A model generated the notes under the pieces. That model was not told the origin of the DNA. It worked only from the letters and a program-made list of their open reading frames with translations, and did not search any database. Made by a program: the position numbers and the translations under genes. Shown one piece after another: positions 43,516 to 51,799 of a stretch of DNA of 64,000 bases. Source of the DNA: Actinosynnema pretiosum (lineage in GTDB: Bacteria > Actinomycetota > Actinomycetes > Mycobacteriales > Pseudonocardiaceae); NCBI RefSeq assembly GCF_024171695.1, contig NZ_JAMTCF010000008.1:242338-306337 (forward strand). The letters run 5' to 3'. Every line of letters starts with the position of its first letter. The first letter of the stretch is position 1.

Positions 43516-44075
43516 GCGGCGTCCAGGTCCACCCGAAGGGCCTGTGCGAGAGCGAGGACGTAGGCGACGGCACCCGCGTGTGGGCGTTCGCGCACGTCCT
43601 CCCAGGAGCCAGGATCGGCCGCGACTGCAACATCTGCGACGGCGCCTTCATCGAGGGCGAGGCGGTCCTGGGCGACCGCGTGACGGTGAAGAACGGCACC
43701 CTGGTCTTCGACGGCGTGACCTGCGAGGACGAGGTCTTCCTAGGCCCGAACGTGCTGTTCACGAACGACCTGCGCCCCCGAGCCGCGATCAAGCGCACCG
43801 GAGACGCCCTGCTGACCACCCTGGTCCGCAGGGGCGCAACCCTGGGCGCGGGCACGGTCGTCGTCTGCGGCGTCGAGATCGGAACCCACGCCTTCGCGGC
43901 AGCGGGCGCGGTCGTGACGAAGGACGTCCCACCCCACGCGTTCGTCGCGGGCAACCCGGCCACGGTGAAGGGCTGGGTGTGCGAGTGCGCCCAACGCCTC
44001 ACCGAAGACCTGACCTGCCCGGACTGCGCCAAGACGTACCGCAGGGAAGGCACGGGCCTGACCCCGCTGTCCTGA
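43512..44075 (+). CDS. WlbB/WbpD-like nucleotide-sugar N-acetyltransferase with zinc-ribbon end
   Basis: 187 residues. Left-handed beta-helix repeats begin at HPKGLCESEDVGDGTRVWAF and include HVLPGARIGRDCNICDGAFI, FLGPNVLFTNDLRPR, VRRGATLGAGTVVVCGVEIG and PHAFVAGNPATVKGWVC. The Asn in FTND and the catalytic-type His region match WlbB/WbpD, which acetylate the 3-amino group of UDP-2,3-diaminosugars. The C-terminus has a C-x-C-x10-C-x2-C zinc-ribbon-like end (VCECAQRLTEDLTCPDC), as in that subfamily. With the Gfo/Idh/MocA dehydrogenase and an aminotransferase it could form a 3-acetamido pathway. It is the last gene of the operon. Confidence 0.88.
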   Translation: MSGVQVHPKGLCESEDVGDGTRVWAFAHVLPGARIGRDCNICDGAFIEGEAVLGDRVTVKNGTLVFDGVTCEDEVFLGPNVLFTNDLRPRAAIKRTGDALLTTLVRRGATLGAGTVVVCGVEIGTHAFAAAGAVVTKDVPPHAFVAGNPATVKGWVCECAQRLTEDLTCPDCAKTYRREGTGLTPLS

Positions 44076-44246
44076 CGCCCCCTCGGCAGGCCGGGCCTGG
44101 CCAACCGAGGACACGCGCCACCGATGACGCCGCGCCGGGGGAGAGCCCCCCGGCGCGGCGCCACCGAACCACCCACGTCGCCCCCGCTCAAACCGCGCCG
44201 ACCGCCGGGCCAACCGCACTCACGACCGCGCCGCTTCACGCACTAG

Positions 44247-44534
44247 CGGGCTGCAGGGCGAGCGCAGCGAGCCCGCAGCCAGCCCATCCCGCGTCCCTCG
44301 TCTCCGTTTGGCCTGGCGAAGCCCGAGCACGCTCGTCAAGATGCCGCCGCACCGCCCGGAAGACCGCCCGAGCCCTACGGCGTCTTGACGAGTGTGCTTG
44401 CCTGAAAGGAGGCCAAACGGAGAAGAGGGACCCGGACCACCGCAGGGGTAAACCGCACCACCCCCGAAACAGTCACCGGCCGGCAGAGCCCGTCCCCCTC
44501 GTTTTTGGAGGCCTGCCCCGCCGGCGAGGCGAGC
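44247..44534 (+). repeat. Dispersed structured element, copy 1
   Basis: About 288 bases closely similar to 58457-58746 in the same orientation. It folds into an outer 14-bp perfect helix (44301-44314 with 44410-44423, TCTCCGTTTGGCCT) and an inner 21-bp helix (44326-44346 with 44378-44398, two G-U wobbles). Between them is an internal loop (GGCGAAGCCCG / TGCCTGAAAGG) identical in both copies. Three base pairs differ from copy 2 by changes on both sides that keep pairing. A small GC hairpin precedes and a CCGGC/GCCGG region follows. It lies between convergent genes and overlaps the last 20 or so codons of the O-antigen-ligase-like gene. I do not recognise a family. Confidence 0.8.
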
Positions 44535-45888
44535 TTTTGATCTTCTCCCCCAACTGCCCAGGCGTCGGAACCCACCTCCGCTCCGAACCGCCCGCCCACT
44601 CCCGCTCAGCAGCCTCAGCCTGCGCGATCCGCAACGCGGCCCCGCTCAACCCCAGCATCACAAAAACCATCCCGGTGGCGATGCTGAACGCCAGCAAGTC
44701 GAACGTCACCGACGCGATCCCCCCCACCAGCACCGCGGCCAACAAACAAGCCGCCATCCCCCGCAAGTTCTCGTCCGCGCTCAACCCCCGCGTCCGCAGC
44801 ACCGCGTAGCACGCCGCCAAGAACATCCCCACCAGCGCGAACAGCCCCAAGTACCCGTTCTCGATCATCGTCAACAAGAACTGGTTGTCCAGGATCGGGT
44901 TCTTCGTCGGCAAGAACGTCCCGAACCCCCGCCCCAACAACGGGTGCAGCTCGATCTGCTCGTTCGCCGCCTCGTAGTCCGACGTCCGCGCCTTCACGCT
45001 CGGGTCGTCGCTGATGTTCGAGAACATCCCCCGCAACGTCCCGAACAACCCCGGAACCACCAGGCTGGCCCCGAGGAAGAACCCGCCCCCCACCAGCACG
45101 ACCGTCAACTTCCGCCGCTTGGGCAGCGTCGCCACCATCACCACCCCGGCGACCGTCATCCCCAGGATCGCCGTCCGCGACAGCGCCGTCATCGCCCCGA
45201 GCCCCACCAGCGCCAGGCACACCAGCCACCGCGCGTACGGCTTGCCCTCGTCCCGCGACTGGAACACGTAGTGCGCCCCGATCGCCACCGACATCGCGCA
45301 CACCAGCCCGTACTCGATCGGGTGGTTGGTGGTCCCGGTCGGCCGCCGGAAGATCGACCGGGTCTCCATCGCCGCGTACACGTTCTCCTGCGCCCGCAGC
45401 CCCGGTATCGACACGTACCCGGCCAGGTCGATCCCCAGCCCGAACTGCACCAGCCCCACGAACGCGATCCCCGCCGTGCACACCAGGATCAGCTTCATCA
45501 CCCGGTCGAGCCGCTCCCGCGTCCGGATCGCGTCGCACGCGAAGATCGCCACGCTGGCCGTGGCCACGATCCGCACCATGCCGCTGTCCGCGACCGTCAA
45601 CTCGTCCACCGGCAGGAACCGCCGCGTGGCCACCGCGTACGTGCACAAGTGCAGCATCAAGTACACCGCCACGGCGGTGCGCAGCGCGTTGCGCCCCTTG
45701 CCCATGTTCAGCGTGTCGACCATCTGCGCCGACAGCCACAGCACACCCAGCACCAGCGCCACCACCAGCGCGGGCGGCAGCGTCATCGGCACGAACGACA
45801 GCACCAGCCGCGCCGGGATCGCCAGCAGCGCGAGCAGGTAGACGCAGACCAGGGTGGCCCCGTCGGCGCGCTGCCTGATCCGCTCCAC
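44473..45888 (-). CDS. O-antigen ligase/polymerase-like membrane protein
   Basis: 471 residues with 11-12 predicted membrane helices and the Wzy/WaaL-type large loop (GLRAQENVYAAMETRSIFRRP TG region, then the conserved TTNHPIEYGLVCAMSVAIG and the RTSDYEAANEQIELHPLLGRGFG loop). GHGxGTF-like HPLLGRGFGTFLPT is the typical O-antigen_lig motif. It probably polymerises or ligates the exopolysaccharide outside the membrane. GTG 45888 abuts the Wzz-like stop (TAGTG). The last 20 or so residues (SPRRRGRPPKTRGTGSAGR) are encoded by the dispersed element at 44247-44534, so the original C-terminus was probably altered by it. Confidence 0.85.
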   Translation of the reverse strand: MERIRQRADGATLVCVYLLALLAIPARLVLSFVPMTLPPALVVALVLGVLWLSAQMVDTLNMGKGRNALRTAVAVYLMLHLCTYAVATRRFLPVDELTVADSGMVRIVATASVAIFACDAIRTRERLDRVMKLILVCTAGIAFVGLVQFGLGIDLAGYVSIPGLRAQENVYAAMETRSIFRRPTGTTNHPIEYGLVCAMSVAIGAHYVFQSRDEGKPYARWLVCLALVGLGAMTALSRTAILGMTVAGVVMVATLPKRRKLTVVLVGGGFFLGASLVVPGLFGTLRGMFSNISDDPSVKARTSDYEAANEQIELHPLLGRGFGTFLPTKNPILDNQFLLTMIENGYLGLFALVGMFLAACYAVLRTRGLSADENLRGMAACLLAAVLVGGIASVTFDLLAFSIATGMVFVMLGLSGAALRIAQAEAAEREWAGGSERRWVPTPGQLGEKIKSSPRRRGRPPKTRGTGSAGR

Positions 45889-47090
45889 TACTGGTTTTCT
45901 TCGGGACCGGGCCACCCCTGGTGGACGGGGTTGTGGGTGGCCGAGATGCGCACGGTCCGCTCGCTCGCGGTCGTCGGCTGCACCTTCACGGTCGCGTCCG
46001 AGGACGCCCCCCGCGCGGGCCGGGGCGCCAGCTGCGGACCGGGGATGCCCCCAGGCCGCTGAGGCCCCCGCCCCTCCAAGTCCTCGTGCCCGTGCTCGGG
46101 CTCGTCCTGCGGCCACGCCGCGTCGTCGTCGTACCCCTGGGCACGCTCCCGCTCGGCCCGCTTGGGCAACCGGCCGCCCCGAGTGGACAACCCACCCTGC
46201 CCACGCCCGCCCTGCTCTTGCCCGCTCTGCTCGTGCCCGCCTTGCCCGCGCCCGCTCTGCTCACGCCCGTTCGCCGAACGACCACCCTCATGCCGCCCGG
46301 CCTCGTGCCGCCCGCCCGCCGAGCCGCCACCGAACTCCGCCGCACCGTCCTCATCGGAGTCCCGCTCACCGCCGCCGTCACCGCCGCCATCCCCCTCGGC
46401 CGCACCAGCCGCACCAGCCGCACCAGCCGCACCCACCGCACCAGCCGCGTCCCGCCGCCGCTTCCGGTGGTTCAACACGCTCTCCGCACCGAACGTCGCA
46501 GCCGTGGTCAGCAGCATCATCACCACCAGCGCAGCGCCCGCGTACCGCACCTTGCCGCCGATCTGCGCCTCCGCCTTCGTCGGCGTCACGATCACCTGCG
46601 AGGTGATGAACGTCGACGTGGGCGCGTTCAGCTGCCGCTGCTGCTCCTCCAACTGCTTCGAGGCGAACTCCAGCACCGTCGACACCATGCCCTCGGCGGC
46701 CTCCGGCTCGTTCCCGTCACCGGTCACGAACAGGAACGGCCCGTTCTGCCCACCACCCGTTGCGGTGAAGTTCTCCGTGGAGGTCGCCGTGACGCCCAGC
46801 GACTCGCGGGTCTTCGGGTCGGTCAGGATCTGCGCCAGGATCTGCGAGGTCGTGGCGAGGCTGCCGTCGAACGCCAGCAGCGGGTTGATCTTCACCGCGT
46901 CCTGCGGGCTGACCTTCTCCGAGAAGGTCCCGCCCGCGGCCGGGGTCGTCAGCACCATCACGCCCGTGGACTGGTACCTCGTCGGGATCGACAGGAACAC
47001 CGCGGCGGCGATCGCCACCGCGACCACCGCGGACGGCACGGCGATGTACCACCGCCGCCGCAGGACACGCAACGCGCCCCAGAAGTCCAT
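45888..47090 (-). CDS. Wzz-like chain-length/assembly protein with a long disordered tail
   Basis: 400 residues. Membrane helices at about 17-35 (VPSAVVAVAIAAAVFLSI) and 185-207 (AGAALVVMMLLTTAATFGA) flank an extracytoplasmic Wzz-like domain (TRYQSTGVMVLTTPAAGG, PQDAVKINPLLAFDGSL, ESLGVTATSTENFTATGG). The remaining 190 residues are low-complexity Gly/Gln/Arg/Asp-rich, cytoplasmic, and contain no Walker motifs, so no tyrosine kinase is fused. It should act with the polymerase encoded immediately downstream. A candidate ECF-type promoter (47149-47177) lies about 60 bases upstream of the ATG. Confidence 0.82.
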   Translation of the reverse strand: MDFWGALRVLRRRWYIAVPSAVVAVAIAAAVFLSIPTRYQSTGVMVLTTPAAGGTFSEKVSPQDAVKINPLLAFDGSLATTSQILAQILTDPKTRESLGVTATSTENFTATGGGQNGPFLFVTGDGNEPEAAEGMVSTVLEFASKQLEEQQRQLNAPTSTFITSQVIVTPTKAEAQIGGKVRYAGAALVVMMLLTTAATFGAESVLNHRKRRRDAAGAVGAAGAAGAAGAAEGDGGGDGGGERDSDEDGAAEFGGGSAGGRHEAGRHEGGRSANGREQSGRGQGGHEQSGQEQGGRGQGGLSTRGGRLPKRAERERAQGYDDDAAWPQDEPEHGHEDLEGRGPQRPGGIPGPQLAPRPARGASSDATVKVQPTTASERTVRISATHNPVHQGWPGPEENQ

Positions 47091-47148
47091 CCGCTCCCCG
47101 ATCCGCGCTTCACCCAGGGTAGGGGTCCACTGGGTCTTGTTACTCTGG

Positions 47149-47177
47149 GAATCGGCCGCTTCGGCCCGTGTCGTTAC
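47149..47177 (-). promoter_or_regulatory. Candidate ECF-sigma promoter GTAACG-N17-CGATTC for the Wzz-like/polymerase unit
   Basis: On the minus strand, GTAACG (47177-47172) and CGATTC (47154-47149) are spaced by 17 bases, with a predicted start near 47142 and a leader of about 50 bases. Confidence 0.45.
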
Positions 47178-47185
47178 AGGTGGTG

Positions 47186-48145
47186 ATGGATGTGGGCTGG
47201 CGACGCGTCCTGCTGGCCGTGGCCGCCATTCTACTGGTCGTCGGTGCAGGCGCGGCTTATGTCGTGGGCGTGGTGAAGGACTCCTCTCCGCAGGTCCAGA
47301 CGGGTTCGGCCGAGCCGGACCTGATGTTCGTGGAGCTGGCGGACGGCCGCAGCAGGGTCCAGGAGACCAGCCTCGCCGACCCGTCCGGCCGCAACGACAC
47401 GGACCTGCAGTGCCAGCGGGTTTACCGCTCCGCAGGCACCACCGTGTGCCTGAGGCTCGCGGGCCCGAACGTCTACGCGGCCGAGATCAGCCGCGAGGGG
47501 AAGGTGCTCGCCACCGTCCCGCTGCCCGGCGTGCCGAGCCGCGCGAAGGTCTCCAAGTCCGGCAACGTCGTGTCGTGGACCTCGTTCGTGACCGGCGACT
47601 CGTACCTCGTTCCGGGCGGATTTTCCACTCGTACGGGCTATTACGACGTCCGCACCGGCAAGACCGCTGACTCACTGGAGCACTTCACCGCCGAGGTCGA
47701 GGGCGCCCCGCTGTCCGCCCAGGACGTCAACTACTGGGGCCTGACCGTCGCCGACGACGACAACACCTTCTACGCCACGCTCGCGTCCGGCGGCTACACC
47801 TGGCTGGTGAAGGGCGACCTGGCCGCCGAGCGGGTCGTGTCGCAGCGCAGGGACGCCGAGTGCCCGTCGATCTCCCCGGACGGCACGAAGGTCGCCTACA
47901 AGAAGCGCATCGGCAGGCTCGGCCCCTGGGACCTCGCCGTGCTGGACCTGGCGACCGGCAAGGAGCTCCGCCTGCCCGGAACCGCAGGCGTCGACGACCA
48001 GGCCACCTGGCTCGACGGCGACCGGGTGGCGTTCGCGGCCGTGCCGAAGGACGCGAAGCTCGCCGCGATCCACGTCGTCCCGGTCGACGGCTCGAAGGAC
48101 GCGGAGATCCTCGTCCACGACGCCACCTCGCCGTCCCCGATCTAG
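47186..48145 (+). CDS. TolB-like beta-propeller, membrane-anchored secreted protein
   Basis: 319 residues. An N-terminal signal anchor (VLLAVAAILLVVGAGAAYVVG) precedes a six-bladed-type propeller of WD40/TolB-like strands (AKVSKSGNVVSWTSFV, CPSISPDGTKVAYKKRIG, WDLAVLDLATGKELRLPG, DDQATWLDGDRVAFAAVP). Two Cys near residue 80 (LQCQRVYRSAGTTVCLRL) may form a disulfide. The ATG at 47186 follows AGG at 5 bases; GTG 47168 is an alternative. It is divergent from the Wzz-like gene. A role in envelope polysaccharide handling is only positional. Confidence 0.75.
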   Translation: MDVGWRRVLLAVAAILLVVGAGAAYVVGVVKDSSPQVQTGSAEPDLMFVELADGRSRVQETSLADPSGRNDTDLQCQRVYRSAGTTVCLRLAGPNVYAAEISREGKVLATVPLPGVPSRAKVSKSGNVVSWTSFVTGDSYLVPGGFSTRTGYYDVRTGKTADSLEHFTAEVEGAPLSAQDVNYWGLTVADDDNTFYATLASGGYTWLVKGDLAAERVVSQRRDAECPSISPDGTKVAYKKRIGRLGPWDLAVLDLATGKELRLPGTAGVDDQATWLDGDRVAFAAVPKDAKLAAIHVVPVDGSKDAEILVHDATSPSPI

Positions 48146-48453
48146 TCCTCCCTCCTTCTCCCTCTCTCCCACACCCCTTCGGTTCTCTTCCGGATATCGG
48201 AACAATGGGCTTGACGTTCCCTCACGTCACCACCCGAACCCGCTTCGCAACCCTTTTCAGCATTTCGACAGGGTGATCCAACTCGCATTCCTCATCCCCT
48301 GGTCGTTCTTCCTTCGGGGCCATGCTTCGTTCGTCGCCCGTATCGTCGATCACACCCCACCACCTGCGCGTCTTCTCCTACTCGGGTGTAGCGTCGAAGG
48401 CGGTGGCGCCACAGCGAACCGACGCCGCAGACCGACCAGGAAAGTGGAAGACA
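48146..48453. other. Intergenic region upstream of the SDR gene
   Basis: 308 bases, pyrimidine-rich at first (TCCTCCCTCCTTCTCCC). No gene or strong hairpin seen; the promoter of the SDR gene is presumably in its second half. Confidence 0.4.
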
Positions 48454-49224
48454 ATGACGTTCCCGATTCTCGACGGCAAGGTGGCGATCGTCACCGGCGC
48501 GGCGATGGGCATGGGCTACGAAACCGCCAAGCTGTTCGCCGAAGCGGGCGCCAAGGTGATCGTCGCCGACTTCAACGCCGAACTGGGCGCGAAGGTCGCC
48601 GCCGAGATCACCGAGGCCGGTGGCACGGCGCACTTCACCAAGGTCGACGTCTCCAGCAGCGAGCAGGTCCAGGCCATGGTCGCCGAGACCGTCGCCACCT
48701 ACGGCAGGCTCGACGTCGCGGTCAACAACGCCGCCCTCAAGCCCGACAACGCCCCCGTCGCCGAGTTCGACGAGGACTACTGGGACCGCCTGCTGTCCGT
48801 GGACCTCAAGGGCACCGCGCTCTGCATGAAGTACGAGATCCGCCAGCTCCTCGCCCAGGGCGGCGGCGGTTCGATCGTCAACATCTCCTCGGTCAGCGGC
48901 TTCCGCCCGCAGCCGAACAACATCGCCTACGTCGCCGCCAAGCACGGCGTGGTCGGCATGACCAAGGTCGCCGCGCTGGAGTACGGCGCCCAGAACATCC
49001 GGGTCAACTCCGTCGCCCCCGGCGCCATCGACACCCCGATGCTGCACGCCGCGCTGGCCGAGACCGGCCAGACCGCCGAGGAGTTCGCCCCCCAGCTGAG
49101 CCTGCTCGGCCGCTTCGGCCAGGGCCGCGAGATCGCGCAGGCGAGCCTGTGGCTGGCCAGCGACGCCTCCTCCTACCTGACCGGCACCACGATCCACGCG
49201 GACGCCGGCTACACGGCCCGCTGA
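48454..49224 (+). CDS. Short-chain dehydrogenase/reductase
   Basis: 256 residues, classical SDR. Cofactor motif TGAAMGMGYETAK, NNAA at the end of the fourth strand (VAVNNAALKP), the active-site Ser in NISSVSGF, and Tyr159-x3-Lys163 (YVAAKHG). The Asp after the second strand (VIVADFNAELG) suggests NAD(H) preference. The substrate is unknown (3-oxoacyl or steroid-like alcohols are typical). ATG 48454 follows GGAAG. It is a single-gene unit closed by a bidirectional terminator. Confidence 0.92.
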   Translation: MTFPILDGKVAIVTGAAMGMGYETAKLFAEAGAKVIVADFNAELGAKVAAEITEAGGTAHFTKVDVSSSEQVQAMVAETVATYGRLDVAVNNAALKPDNAPVAEFDEDYWDRLLSVDLKGTALCMKYEIRQLLAQGGGGSIVNISSVSGFRPQPNNIAYVAAKHGVVGMTKVAALEYGAQNIRVNSVAPGAIDTPMLHAALAETGQTAEEFAPQLSLLGRFGQGREIAQASLWLASDASSYLTGTTIHADAGYTAR

Positions 49225-49255
49225 GGCGGGACGCCGGGCTTCTCCCCGCCCGGAA

Positions 49256-49292
49256 GCCCGCCCGCCGCGCACGTCCAGCGCGGCGGGCGGGC
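49256..49292. terminator. Bidirectional terminator between convergent genes
   Basis: A perfect 15-bp stem (GCCCGCCCGCCGCGC and complement) with a 7-base loop, between the SDR gene and the minus-strand HTH_42 gene. Confidence 0.85.
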
Positions 49293-49297
49293 GCGCC

Positions 49298-50404
49298 TCA
49301 CCCGACGACCAGCTCGATCCCCGGCAACCCGCGCGCCCGCGCCAGCCGCAGCCCCTCGTCCTCCACCCCGGCGGTGACCCGCGCGTCGAGCGCAGCGAAC
49401 GGCGTGACGGCGATCCGCAGCGCCTTCCCCCCGCTCCCGAGCCTGCTCCGCCACACCCCGGCGACCTCGCCGTCCACGAGCAGCGCCCCCGGCGCGCCCA
49501 ACGCCCGCCACACCAGGCCCCGGTGCGCCTTCCCCGGCACCAGGAACTCCCGGTCGACCCCCTGCAAAAAGGGATCACCCGGCGGCAGCAACCGCACCAC
49601 CCGCGCCTCGTGCGCCACCCGCAGCGCCTCGGCCGAGTCCGCAGGCAGGTACCCGCTCCACCCCCCGACCCGGACCTCCACCAGCCCGGACGGCCACACC
49701 TCCCGCACGTCCCGAGCCCGCGCCCCCAGGTGCCTGGCGACCTCGGCGGGCCCCGCAGGTCCGAGCACCCGCAGCAGCGTCCCGATCAACCCCGCCACAC
49801 CCCGCGCCCGCTCCGGAGGCGCCCCGCGCCCAGGCGCGGGCACCAGCGACGTGCCCCGCCCCGACACCTCCAGCAGCACCCCCGCAGCCGCCCCGACCTG
49901 CTGGAACAGCGCTCCCGACACGTGCCGGGACCCGCACCCCGCGCAGTCGAACGTCAACGACTCCGGAACCGCCGCGCTCACCGCCGCGCTCGCGTCCCCC
50001 TTGCCGGTCTCCCCGGTCACCGCACCGCGCAGCGCGACCGCCGCGGCCTCGAAGGCGGCCAGCCCCAGCTCCGCCCCCGCCTTGATCTGCCCACTCCTGA
50101 TCCGGGCCGTCGCGTCCGCGTCGGACATCGGCCACAACGCCGCGGCCACCGTCCCCAGCTCGCCGACCCGGTGCAGGTGCGGGGCCCCGCGCGCGGCCCA
50201 CACCAGCCCGACCCCGTCCCCGACCTCGGGAACCCCGTCCAACCGGGCCACCAGCGCGGCGCCCGCCGACCCGTGCGGCGTGTCCTGCACCCCGACGTCC
50301 AGCACGGCCAGGTCGGCGACCCGCCCGACCGACCGGTCGAACTGCTGAACGGCCACCCGGTGCGCCAGCACGGCAGCGCGGTCGACCTCCAGCACAGCGG
50401 TCAT
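49298..50404 (-). CDS. Winged-helix DNA-binding domain protein (HTH_42/AlkZ-like)
   Basis: 368 residues of the HTH_42 family (YcaQ/AlkZ-related DNA glycosylase-like proteins). Seen are VLAHRVAVQQFDR, QDTPHGSAGAALVARLDG, LVWAARGAPHLHRVGEL, the winged-helix portion (LLRVLGPAGPAEVARHLGA) and the C-terminal PGKAHRGLVWRALGAPGALLVDGEVAGVWR. Relatives excise bulky or cross-linked bases; the Gln-x-Gln motif of active AlkZ is not evident, so activity is uncertain. ATG 50404; the gene stands alone. Confidence 0.8.
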   Translation of the reverse strand: MTAVLEVDRAAVLAHRVAVQQFDRSVGRVADLAVLDVGVQDTPHGSAGAALVARLDGVPEVGDGVGLVWAARGAPHLHRVGELGTVAAALWPMSDADATARIRSGQIKAGAELGLAAFEAAAVALRGAVTGETGKGDASAAVSAAVPESLTFDCAGCGSRHVSGALFQQVGAAAGVLLEVSGRGTSLVPAPGRGAPPERARGVAGLIGTLLRVLGPAGPAEVARHLGARARDVREVWPSGLVEVRVGGWSGYLPADSAEALRVAHEARVVRLLPPGDPFLQGVDREFLVPGKAHRGLVWRALGAPGALLVDGEVAGVWRSRLGSGGKALRIAVTPFAALDARVTAGVEDEGLRLARARGLPGIELVVG

Positions 50405-50587
50405 CGCGGAGCGCCTCCCCGGTCGTTCGGGCCCCGCGCGGCGCGGGTCCCGAACACCCTGCCACCACCGGCCTGCCCCGACAACGCTTCCCCTCGGAGG
50501 CTGCCGGTGCAGGGAAACCTCCGGAGGCTGCCGGGGGACGCTCCCGAGGGCTCCCCGGAACGCCCCCGCTGGCTACGCCCCCGCCAG

Positions 50588-51799
50588 CTACGCCTCCACA
50601 CCCAACTCCCGCCGGAGCACCCGCTCCAACTCCCGCCCGGCGTCCTCCCACGACCGCCCGACCACGCTCCCCGCCGCCTTCCGCGCCAGCGCGTCGAAGT
50701 CCGCCGTTCCCACCACGTCCCCCATCGCCCGCGCCAGCTCGTGCGGGGTCGCGCCCGCGTACCGGACGAACTCGTTGTCCAGCACCACCCGGTTGTGCTC
50801 GGCCTCGTTCACCACCGGCACGCACCCGGCCGCCAGCATCTCGTGCGGCACCAGCGACACGTTCGTCATCGACAGCGACAACCCCGCGTAGCACCGGTTG
50901 TAGATCCGGTTCAGCTCGTCGGGGGAGACCAGCCCGTGGTCAACGTGCCCACCCCCGAGCGACCCGATCTTCTCCCCGTACGTGTGCACCACGACCTCCG
51001 GGTGCTCCCGCGCGAACACCTCCAGCGCCAGCAGCCCCACCTCGATCGCCCGCCGGGGCGCGAGCCGCCGCGCGTAGAACACCACGCCGTCCCGCCGCAC
51101 CCCGTCCAGCAGCCGGTACCGCTCCACGTCGCAGCCGAAGTCGAACGAGTCCGCCGCCATCCCGGCGTCGTCCCGCAGCTTCCCGGCCAGGAACCGCCCG
51201 GCGGTGAACCCGTGGAACCCCATCCGGTAGGTGTTCTCGGCCAGCGCCGACAGCCCGCCGCGCGGGAAGAACCACGGCTCGTAGTCCTGCACCAGGTAGA
51301 ACCGCTTGCCCGCGCACGGGTCGGTGAACACCGGGTAGGCCGTCATCCAGGCCGTGGCGAACACCGCGTGCGCGTCCGCCATCCCGTCCAGCACGTCCCG
51401 GATCTCGCCCCGGAACCCCGGATAGGCGGCCCGGACGCCCGGCTCGTGGTCCGCCGCGCGGCTGCCGTACACGTCGTACAGGTACAGCCTGCACGTGTGC
51501 CCGGCCGCCTCCAGGTGCTCGATCAGCCGGAACATCGTGGTGTGCCCGCCCGAGCCGGGGGAGGGGGGCGTGCACACCCAGTTCACCACCAGCCGCCCGT
51601 CCGGCGGCACCGGCGGCACGACCACCGGCGGTCGCCGGGTCACGTCGGCGGCCCGCACGTCCTCCAGCCGGACCGGGAACACCTCCCCGTCCCCGCCCAG
51701 CCGGGCCGCGACCTTCCCGAGCGCCCGCGCGCCCAACTCCCGCACCCCGCCGTCCCGAACGATGTTCGCGACCTGGTGCACCCGCCGCCGAACGCTCAC
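50588..51799 (-). CDS. GT4-type glycosyltransferase, WsaF-like rhamnosyltransferase family
   Basis: 403 residues. NWVCTPPSPGSGGHTTMFRLIEHL is the start of the WsaF-like N-domain; FYLVQDYEPWFFPRG and VVFYARRLAPRRAIEVGLLAL follow, then the GT-B donor-site region GLSLSMTNVSLVPHEMLAAGCVPVV with a Glu in the conserved place. WsaF transfers rhamnose in S-layer glycan assembly; the sugar here is not known. GTG 51799 overlaps the flippase stop (GTGA), placing it third in the operon read from 54380. Confidence 0.85.
   Translation of the reverse strand: MSVRRRVHQVANIVRDGGVRELGARALGKVAARLGGDGEVFPVRLEDVRAADVTRRPPVVVPPVPPDGRLVVNWVCTPPSPGSGGHTTMFRLIEHLEAAGHTCRLYLYDVYGSRAADHEPGVRAAYPGFRGEIRDVLDGMADAHAVFATAWMTAYPVFTDPCAGKRFYLVQDYEPWFFPRGGLSALAENTYRMGFHGFTAGRFLAGKLRDDAGMAADSFDFGCDVERYRLLDGVRRDGVVFYARRLAPRRAIEVGLLALEVFAREHPEVVVHTYGEKIGSLGGGHVDHGLVSPDELNRIYNRCYAGLSLSMTNVSLVPHEMLAAGCVPVVNEAEHNRVVLDNEFVRYAGATPHELARAMGDVVGTADFDALARKAAGSVVGRSWEDAGRELERVLRRELGVEA

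Noticed and set aside
44247..44534. Protein-coding interpretation of the dispersed element (peptides such as SVWPGEARA and CLKGG are shared by both copies)
   Set aside because: The shared frames lack starts with ribosome sites and codon bias, and the differences between copies preserve base pairing, which points to structure rather than protein.
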